From the NCBI GenBank assembly GCA_943331345.2, contig CALQLF020000008.1:1-57774 (forward strand): a stretch of 57,774 nucleotides of DNA. The letters run 5' to 3'. The stretch's first letter is position 1; the number at the start of each line of letters is the position of its first letter. The DNA is from Candidatus Planktophila lacus. GTDB taxonomy: Bacteria > Pseudomonadota > Gammaproteobacteria > Steroidobacterales > Steroidobacteraceae. The translations under genes and the position numbers were made by a program. Below the pieces are notes generated by a model. The model made no database searches, had not been told where the DNA came from, and worked only from the letters and a program-made list of their open reading frames with translations. Positions 26,293-32,185 of the stretch are shown in pieces.

Positions 26293-27159
26293 TCAGGCCC
26301 CCTGCGCCGCCGCCAACACACGGCGCGCCTTTTCCACCACCGGGTAGTCGATGAACTCGCCATCCACCCGCAGCGAGGCCACGCCTTCTGCTTCGGCCGC
26401 GGCAAAGGCTTCGACAATCTTCTGTGCCCGCGCCACTTCCGCAGCGCTAGGCGCAAAAGCCGCGTGGCACAGGGCCACTTGGTCCGGGTGAATGAGCAAT
26501 TTGCCGTAAAGCCCGAACTGGCGTGCCCGGGCTGCAGAGCTGGCGAAACGCTCCGGCTCCTTCACCTGCACCGTCACGGTATCGATGGGTGCCGCGAGCC
26601 CCGCCGCACGGGACACATGGACAAGACGCGAACGCAGGTAATCGAACTCCTGCTCGCCCGCCGTCCACTGCAGGCCCAAGTCCAGCGAGTAGTCGGCGCC
26701 ACCGAACGCGAAACGACGGACGCGCGGCGAAGCCGCCGCCAGCGCTTCCAGATGGCTTTCACCCAGCGCGGTCTCGATGATGGGCAACAACGGCAAAGCA
26801 CCGACTACGAGGCCCCGCTCGCGCTCCAGCTGTGTCAACACCCAGTCCAGCACCTGCAATTGCGCGGCGCTTTCCGCCTTGGGCACCATCACGCCATCGA
26901 GCCCCGGGCCGACGATGGTCTGCAGGTCTCCCCAGCACCACGGCGTGTCTACGCCATTCACCCGAACGAACCCGAGGCCGGGGCGCGGCACTTGCAAAGC
27001 ACGCACCACGCTCTCGCGAGCAGATAGCTTTTCGTCGACAGCTACCGCGTCTTCAAGGTCGAGGATGGCAACATCGGCACCACTCTGAAACACCTTCGCG
27101 GCGCGGCGTTCGTGGTTACCGGGGGCGAACAGAAAACTGCGGGCTTTCACGTGGTCCAT
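26293..27159 (-). CDS. CitE-like CoA-ester lyase (HpcH/HpaI aldolase family)
   Basis: TIM-barrel Mg-dependent C-C lyase, 288 residues. N-terminus ARSFLFAPGN, metal-binding region VAILDLEDAVAVDEK, RVNG, GVMVPKAESA, PIIETALG and FGGADYSLDLG are all present, and KLLIHPDQVAL is typical near the end. Relatives cleave citramalyl-CoA, malyl-CoA or beta-methylmalyl-CoA. Next to MaoC, CaiB and MmgE/PrpD genes, cleavage of (S)-citramalyl-CoA to acetyl-CoA and pyruvate is the leading guess. Its ATG overlaps the gntR stop by 13 nt, so it is co-translated with the regulator. Confidence 0.88.
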   Translation of the reverse strand: MDHVKARSFLFAPGNHERRAAKVFQSGADVAILDLEDAVAVDEKLSARESVVRALQVPRPGLGFVRVNGVDTPWCWGDLQTIVGPGLDGVMVPKAESAAQLQVLDWVLTQLERERGLVVGALPLLPIIETALGESHLEALAAASPRVRRFAFGGADYSLDLGLQWTAGEQEFDYLRSRLVHVSRAAGLAAPIDTVTVQVKEPERFASSAARARQFGLYGKLLIHPDQVALCHAAFAPSAAEVARAQKIVEAFAAAEAEGVASLRVDGEFIDYPVVEKARRVLAAAQGA

Positions 27160-27947
27160 GAACCGGCTCCTTCAGCGCCAGACTGCCAACCGCGACGCAA
27201 CTGGATGGAATAGGTGTAACGGTCGGCGGGGTGTTCCGAGACGCTGACCTCGAAGACCTTGCGGTCTTCGCCGAAGTAGCGACGCACCACCTGCAAGCTA
27301 GGCGACCCGGCTGCCACCTCGAGCACTTCGGCCAGCCCCTCGGGCACTAGACCTGCCCGAATCTCGACACGCACGTCGTTCACTCGATGACCAAATTGCT
27401 GTTCGATCATCTCGTACACCGGCTGCAATTTGCGGCCCATCAGTTCGGCGACGCCGGCGAATTCGGGGAGCACATAAAGGTCGACATGGCAGATCGGCAG
27501 GCGCGTTTCGCGCATGCGTCGCACGGCGCTCACCTTCACCCACTGCGACCCGACGGAACAACCGATGAGCCGCGCTAGTTTTCGCGTGGCCCGCACAGGC
27601 TCCACCTGCAACACCGTCAATTGGCTTTCAGCGGGGTACCGGAGCAGTTCTTCGGGCGAGCGTACGGACTGCACGTAGCTTTGCTGCGGTTCGCGGGCTT
27701 TGACTACCGTGCCGATACCCTGATGGCGACCGATGAGCCCGAGGCTCTCCAGACGCCGCAGCGCCTCGCGCACGGTGTGGCGACTGACGCCAAACTGGGT
27801 GACGAGTTCCAGTTCGCCAGGCACGGTAGCGCCCACAGGCAGCTTGCCCGTACGAATGGACTCCAGCAGGGCTTCCGCTACCTGCTCATAACGCTTGCGG
27901 CCACCCGTAGGCGCCGCCTTCATCCGTTCCGCCTTGCGTATGGCCAT
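27147..27947 (-). CDS. GntR-family transcriptional regulator with UTRA domain (HutC subfamily)
   Basis: DNA-binding regulator, 266 residues. The N-terminal winged helix runs RYEQVAEALLESIRTGKLP to SRHTVREALRRLESLGLIGRHQGIGTVV (about residues 20-85); the C-terminal UTRA ligand domain covers about 105-250 (YRYPAESQLTVLQ-like start, RRMRETRLPICHVDLYV, and VVRRYFGEDRKVFEVSVSEHPADRYTY at the end). HutC-type proteins usually bind GT-n-AC palindromes and respond to a pathway intermediate. ATG 27947 has GGGGAG upstream. It is divergent from maoC with operator D between them, implying autoregulation. The same palindrome at three other promoters marks it as the likely controller of a wider regulon. Confidence 0.92.
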   Translation of the reverse strand: MAIRKAERMKAAPTGGRKRYEQVAEALLESIRTGKLPVGATVPGELELVTQFGVSRHTVREALRRLESLGLIGRHQGIGTVVKAREPQQSYVQSVRSPEELLRYPAESQLTVLQVEPVRATRKLARLIGCSVGSQWVKVSAVRRMRETRLPICHVDLYVLPEFAGVAELMGRKLQPVYEMIEQQFGHRVNDVRVEIRAGLVPEGLAEVLEVAAGSPSLQVVRRYFGEDRKVFEVSVSEHPADRYTYSIQLRRGWQSGAEGAGSWTT

Positions 27948-27963
27948 GGCCACTCCCCGCCGG

Positions 27964-27992
27964 TTGACTGCCTCCGGCAGCGCGCCTAGTAT
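27964..27992 (+). promoter_or_regulatory. Sigma-70-type promoter of the maoC operon
   Basis: TTGACT (27964-27969), a 17-nt spacer and TAGTAT (27987-27992) form a good -35/-10 pair. Transcription would start near 27999-28000, so operator D (28004-28021) covers about +4 to +22, where a bound repressor would block initiation or early elongation. Read by eye, not scored. Confidence 0.6.
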
Positions 27993-28003
27993 GCCATGGA
28001 ACC

Positions 28004-28021
28004 TAAATGTCCGTACATTTA
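28004..28021. promoter_or_regulatory. Palindromic operator site D (putative GntR/UTRA target)
   Basis: TAAATGTCCGTACATTTA: arms of seven bases are perfectly inverted around a CCGT centre (the two flanking centre positions do not pair). It lies 56 nt from the gntR ATG and 38 nt from the maoC ATG, so one site may control both directions. Confidence 0.7.
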
Positions 28022-28059
28022 CCCTCGTCTGCGGTACCGCCGCCAACTGGAGTGCAGCC

Positions 28060-28578
28060 ATGGTGCAAAACGTCAAACAAGTCGGCCCGCAGCGCTACCG
28101 GGAAACCTTCGGTCGCTATTACGAAGACTTCGTCATCGGCGACGTCTACGAACACCGCCCAGGCCGCACCATCAGCGAAACCGACAACACCTGGTTCACG
28201 CTGCTGACCATGAACACGCACCCTCTGCATTTCGACACCGAATACGCCAAGGCCACCGAGTTTGGTAAGCCATTGGTGTGCAGCCCACTCACCGTCGCCA
28301 TCCTCGTCGGCATGAGCGTAACCGACGTTAGCCAGAAGGCCATTGCGAACCTGGGCTGGAAGGAAATCCGCATGCCGGCACCCGTGTTCATCGGCGACAC
28401 GCTCTACGGCGAAAGCCAAGTGTTGGACAAGCGCGAAAGTAACAAGCGCCCCGGTGCTGGCCTCGTCACCGTGAGCACCACCGGCCGCAACCAGCACGGC
28501 ACTATCGTCTGCACTTTCGAGCGCACCATTCTCGTGGCCAAACATGGCCACAGCGTTGAAGACAGGATCGGGTACTAA
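28060..28578 (+). CDS. MaoC-family dehydratase (possible itaconyl/mesaconyl-CoA hydratase)
   Basis: Single hot-dog-domain hydratase, 172 residues. The N-terminus RYRETFGRYYEDFVIGDVYEHRPGRTISETDN and the MaoC core (NTHPLHFDTEYAKATEFGKPLV, with the catalytic Asp/His dyad in the HFD region) are clear, followed by LVCSPLTVAILVGMSV. Single-domain members of this length next to CitE-like lyases hydrate itaconyl-CoA or mesaconyl-CoA to citramalyl-CoA; a mycobacterial example sits in the same sort of cluster. ATG 28060 has GGAG 8 nt upstream. First gene of the maoC-acyl-CoA dehydrogenase-caiB-caiB operon. The substrate assignment is inferred from context. Confidence 0.88.
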   Translation: MVQNVKQVGPQRYRETFGRYYEDFVIGDVYEHRPGRTISETDNTWFTLLTMNTHPLHFDTEYAKATEFGKPLVCSPLTVAILVGMSVTDVSQKAIANLGWKEIRMPAPVFIGDTLYGESQVLDKRESNKRPGAGLVTVSTTGRNQHGTIVCTFERTILVAKHGHSVEDRIGY

Positions 28579-28581
28579 TAC

Positions 28582-29751
28582 ATGAACACTATCGCCAGCA
28601 ATCGCCCCACTGCCGATGACGAAGCCCAGTTGCTCGAAGCCATCGAGCGTTGGGTAGAAAAGGAAGTGCGGCCCATCGCCCGCAAGATGGATCAGGGCGA
28701 TGAATATCCGCACGACCTCGTGGAGCAGATGAAGGAACTGGGCCTGTTCGGCGCCACCATCGCCCCGGAATACGGCGGCCTCGGGCTTTCGGCGACCGGC
28801 TATGTGCGTATCGTTACGGCCATCTCGAAGGTATGGATGGCGCCCACCGGTATCTTCAACTCGCACCTCATCATGGCGCAGTGCGTGGAACGCTCCGGTA
28901 CGCAAGAACAGAAGGACTTCTTCCTGCCCAAGTTCGCCAGCGGCGAATGGCGTGGCGGCATCGGTCTCACGGAGCCCAACGCTGGCACCGACCTGCAAGG
29001 AATTCGCACCATCGCCCGCCGCGACGGCGAAGACTATGTGCTGAATGGCACCAAGACGTGGATTTCCAACGGCATCTATGGCAACTGCTTTGCGGTGCTG
29101 ACGAAAACGAATCCGGAAGCCGAGCCGCGCCACAAGGGCATGACCATGTTCCTGTGCGAGAAGGGTGAAGGCTTCACCGTTGGCCGCAAAATCAAGAAGC
29201 TGGGCTACCGCTGCATTGACAGCGCAGAACTCATCTTCGACAACTTCCGCGTTCCCGCCAACCGTCTGGTTGGCGGTGCCGAAGGCCATGGTTTCCATCA
29301 TGCGGTGGGTGGTCTGGAACTTGGTCGCATCAACGTGGCCGCGCGTGGCGTGGGCCTGGCGCAGGGCGCTCTGGAACTGGCGCTGAAGTACGCGCAAGAA
29401 CGCCAAACCTTCGGCAAGCCCATCATCCAGCACCAAGCTATCCAATTGAAGCTGGGCGACATGGCCACGCGCGCCGAAGCGGCACGTCTGCTAGTGGAAC
29501 AAGCCGCCCGTAAATACGACACGGGCGAGCGCTGCGACCTGGAGGCCGGTATGGCCAAGCTGTTCGCCAGCGAGGCAGCCGTGGCGAACAGCATGGACGG
29601 CATGCGTATCTTCGGTGGCTACAGCTACAGCACCGACTACGACATCGAGCGCTTCTTCCGCGACGCGCCACTCATGTGCATTGGCGAAGGCACGAACGAG
29701 ATGCAGCGCATCATCATTGCGCGGCAGTTGGCGGCCCGGAACCCGCTATGA
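28582..29751 (+). CDS. Acyl-CoA dehydrogenase
   Basis: Canonical FAD acyl-CoA dehydrogenase, 389 residues. Key text: GIGLTEPNAGTDLQGIRTIARR, YVLNGTKTWISNGIYG, GRINVAARGVGLAQGALELAL with YAQERQTFGKPI, and RIFGGYSYSTDYDIERFFRDA. The catalytic Glu is present in CIGEGTNEMQR, unlike the paralogue at 21502. Acyl-CoA dehydrogenases of this type occur in itaconate and branched dicarboxylate clusters; methylsuccinyl-CoA oxidation is one possibility. It begins 3 nt after the maoC stop, and its own stop overlaps the first CoA-transferase start (ATGA). Confidence 0.93.
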   Translation: MNTIASNRPTADDEAQLLEAIERWVEKEVRPIARKMDQGDEYPHDLVEQMKELGLFGATIAPEYGGLGLSATGYVRIVTAISKVWMAPTGIFNSHLIMAQCVERSGTQEQKDFFLPKFASGEWRGGIGLTEPNAGTDLQGIRTIARRDGEDYVLNGTKTWISNGIYGNCFAVLTKTNPEAEPRHKGMTMFLCEKGEGFTVGRKIKKLGYRCIDSAELIFDNFRVPANRLVGGAEGHGFHHAVGGLELGRINVAARGVGLAQGALELALKYAQERQTFGKPIIQHQAIQLKLGDMATRAEAARLLVEQAARKYDTGERCDLEAGMAKLFASEAAVANSMDGMRIFGGYSYSTDYDIERFFRDAPLMCIGEGTNEMQRIIIARQLAARNPL

Positions 29752-30929
29752 ACCGTCAGCCGCTGCAGGGCTACCGCGTCCTGACTTTCGAAAACTTTGG
29801 CGCCGGTCCGTTTGGTTCGCTGTACTTGGCGAACCTCGGCGCCGAAGTCATCAAAATCGAAAGCCGCGATGCCGGCGGCGACGCTACCCGCAGCATGGGC
29901 CCGTATTTTCTGGGGCCCAACGACAGCCACTTCTTCCAGACGTTCAATATGAACAAGAAGAGCGTGGTGCTGAACTTGAAGACCCCCGAGGGGCACGCCG
30001 CGTTCCATAAACTGGCGGCCACCGCGCACGTGGTGCTGAACAACCTGCGCGGCGATCAACCGGAAAAACTCGGGCTGGACTATGCCACCCTCAAGGCAGC
30101 CAACCCTCGGCTCATCTGCGCCCATCTTTCTGCCTATGGTCGGGACAATGAACGCAAGGGCTGGCCTGGCTACGACTACCTCATGCAGGCGGAGGCGGGC
30201 TTTCTGCATTTGACGGGAGAACCCGGCACGCCACCCTCGCGCATGGGCTTGTCCATTATCGACTTCATGACGGGTATCACTACGGCGGTTGGCATCCTCG
30301 CCGGGCTACTAGGCGTGGCCCGCGATGGCCATGGTGGCGATATCGATGTTTCCTTGTTCGACGTGGCATTGCACCAGCTCAGCTACCCGGGCAACTGGTA
30401 CATGAATGAAGGATTGGTCACCGGCCGCGTTCCGCGCAGCGGGCACCCCAGCGCCACACCCGTCCAGCTCTTCCGTACTGCCGATGGCTGGATCTTCATC
30501 ATGTGCATGACGGAAAAGTTCTGGCAGGCGCTCTGCGGCGCTACTGAACGTCCGGACCTGCTCACCCACCCCGACTACGTCACCATCGCCAAGCGTCGCG
30601 AGAACCGCGATGCCCTTACCGTGGTGCTGGATGCCGTGTTTGAACAAGCGACCACGGCGGACTGGCTGAAGCGCCTGCAGGGCCTGCTCCCCGCCGCGCC
30701 CGTGTATGACTTGCCGCAAGCGCTCGATAACCCGTACTTGGCTACCATCGGCATGGTGCAAGACGTACCTCACCCCCTGAAGACGGATTTCCGCGCCTTG
30801 TCCAACCCCATCAAGTTGGATGGGCAACGCCTGGAAAACCGCCGTGCCCCTGCACTGGGCGAGCACTCTACCGAGTTGCTTGGCGCACTGGGTTATAGCT
30901 CGGAAGAGATCGCCAAGCTCGTTGGCTGA
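29748..30929 (+). CDS. CaiB/BaiF CoA transferase (first copy)
   Basis: Class III CoA transferase, 393 residues, that moves CoA between carboxylic acids. N-terminus LQGYRVLTFENFGAGPFGSLYLANLGAEVIKIES, then MNKKSVVLNLKTPEGHAAFHKL and the region with the catalytic Asp in MGLSIIDFMTGITTAVG. Likely activates the free acid of the pathway using succinyl-CoA or a product CoA-ester; itaconate is a reasonable candidate given the MaoC/CitE neighbours. The ATG overlaps the dehydrogenase stop. The 27-nt gap to the second copy has its own ribosome-binding site. Confidence 0.92.
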   Translation: MNRQPLQGYRVLTFENFGAGPFGSLYLANLGAEVIKIESRDAGGDATRSMGPYFLGPNDSHFFQTFNMNKKSVVLNLKTPEGHAAFHKLAATAHVVLNNLRGDQPEKLGLDYATLKAANPRLICAHLSAYGRDNERKGWPGYDYLMQAEAGFLHLTGEPGTPPSRMGLSIIDFMTGITTAVGILAGLLGVARDGHGGDIDVSLFDVALHQLSYPGNWYMNEGLVTGRVPRSGHPSATPVQLFRTADGWIFIMCMTEKFWQALCGATERPDLLTHPDYVTIAKRRENRDALTVVLDAVFEQATTADWLKRLQGLLPAAPVYDLPQALDNPYLATIGMVQDVPHPLKTDFRALSNPIKLDGQRLENRRAPALGEHSTELLGALGYSSEEIAKLVG

Positions 30930-30956
30930 GACCGACTCTGTGACAAGGACCACCCG

Positions 30957-32120
30957 ATGAAACTCGAAGGCCTGAAAGTCCTGGACTTGTCGATGTTCCT
31001 GCCGGGACCGTATTTGTCGACGCACTTGGCTGACCATGGCGCCGAGGTCATCAAGATTGAGGCCCCGGGTGAAGGTGACCCGGGCCGCCACATCGGCAAA
31101 GGCCAAGGCGGCCACAAAACGTTCTTCCGCAACCTGAACCGCGGCAAGAGCAGTGTAGTGCTGAACCTGAAAAACGATGCCGGCCGCGAAGCTTTACTGC
31201 GTCTGGTCGAAACCGCCGACGTTTTCATCGAAGGCTTCCGCCCCGGTGTGGTGAAGCGTTTGGGCGTGGACTATGCCGCGGTTTCCGCACGCAACCCGCG
31301 TATCGTCTATGTCAGCATCAGTGGCTTCGGGCAGACCGGCCCACTCAGCGGCGTGCCCGCACACGACGTGGCCACGGAAGCGATGGGCGGCATCGTCAGC
31401 CTTAACCTCGGCAGCGACGGCCAGCCTGCCATGCCACCGGTGCCCATTGCCGACCTCACTGCGTCGCTACTGGCTTTGTCCGGAATACTGATGGCGCTCC
31501 TGCGTCGCACGCAAACCGGCCAAGGCGATTACCTCGACCTTTCCATGCACGACGCCGTACTGGCTTCCATGCCGAACGTACTGGGCGACGTGTTCGTGGA
31601 CAAGCAGCCACCGGACCGTTTACGTGAACGGCCTTGGGGCGGCAATGCCTTCTACCGCTTGTACCGAACCGCGGATGGTCGTCACGTGGCGCTAGGCGCT
31701 GCCGAGATCAAGTTTGTGCGCAGCTTGCTCGGCGAACTCGGGCACTTGGACTTGGTGCCATTGGCCGAGCGTGGCCCCGGGCCGCATCAGGCTCCCATCG
31801 TCGCAGTACTCGATGCCTGGTTCGCCACGCGCAGCCAAGCGGAATGGGTGGAGTACTTCCATGGTCGCGACATCGGCTTCGCACCCGTGCGCAACGTACG
31901 CGAAGCCTTCGATGAACCGCATGTGGCGGCACGAGAGATGCTCCTGCACGATGCAGATGGCATCGAACACGTGGGCACGCCTTTGAAGTTCGCAAACGAG
32001 CCAGGCCACATCCGTTTTGCCGTGCCCGGGCAAGGCGAACACACCGCCGCGGTGCTGGGTGCCGCGGGCTTCACTGCCGAAGAGATTACCGCGCTACGAG
32101 CCGCGGGCGCTTTAGGCTGA
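30957..32120 (+). CDS. CaiB/BaiF CoA transferase (second copy)
   Basis: Class III CoA transferase, 387 residues, clearly distinct from the copy just upstream. N-terminus LEGLKVLDLSMFLPGPYLSTHLADHGAEVIKIE, NRGKSSVVLNLKNDAGREALLRLV, GFRPGVVKRLGVDY and the catalytic Asp in PVPIADLTASLLALSG. ATG 30957 follows AAGGA. Class III transferases can act as heteromers, so the two proteins may form one enzyme; or one may activate the substrate and the other recycle a product such as a second acid. Last gene of the maoC operon, convergent with TonB receptor 2. Confidence 0.92.
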   Translation: MKLEGLKVLDLSMFLPGPYLSTHLADHGAEVIKIEAPGEGDPGRHIGKGQGGHKTFFRNLNRGKSSVVLNLKNDAGREALLRLVETADVFIEGFRPGVVKRLGVDYAAVSARNPRIVYVSISGFGQTGPLSGVPAHDVATEAMGGIVSLNLGSDGQPAMPPVPIADLTASLLALSGILMALLRRTQTGQGDYLDLSMHDAVLASMPNVLGDVFVDKQPPDRLRERPWGGNAFYRLYRTADGRHVALGAAEIKFVRSLLGELGHLDLVPLAERGPGPHQAPIVAVLDAWFATRSQAEWVEYFHGRDIGFAPVRNVREAFDEPHVAAREMLLHDADGIEHVGTPLKFANEPGHIRFAVPGQGEHTAAVLGAAGFTAEEITALRAAGALG

Positions 32121-32140
32121 ATGGGTTTGGATTTCTGAAC

Positions 32141-32178
32141 TGGGCCCGGTTACCCCGGGCCCATGGCTAACGTTAGCC
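32141..32178. terminator. Two inverted repeats between convergent genes
   Basis: TGGGCCCGG (32141-32149) and CCGGGCCCA (32155-32163) make a perfect 9-bp stem with a 5-nt loop; next to it GGCTAACGTTAGCC (32165-32178) is a perfect 14-bp palindrome. No T-tract follows on either strand, so a bidirectional termination role is plausible but unproven. Confidence 0.55.
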
Positions 32179-32185
32179 CCGGAGA

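Noticed and set aside
28003-29445. Long minus-strand frame (480 codons) opposite maoC and the acyl-CoA dehydrogenase
   Set aside because: It runs across two real genes and operator D, and has no family features.
30549-30558. Operator-like half-site CGTCCGGACC within the first CoA-transferase gene
   Set aside because: Only the GTCCGGAC core matches; the outer arms do not, and it is in coding DNA.
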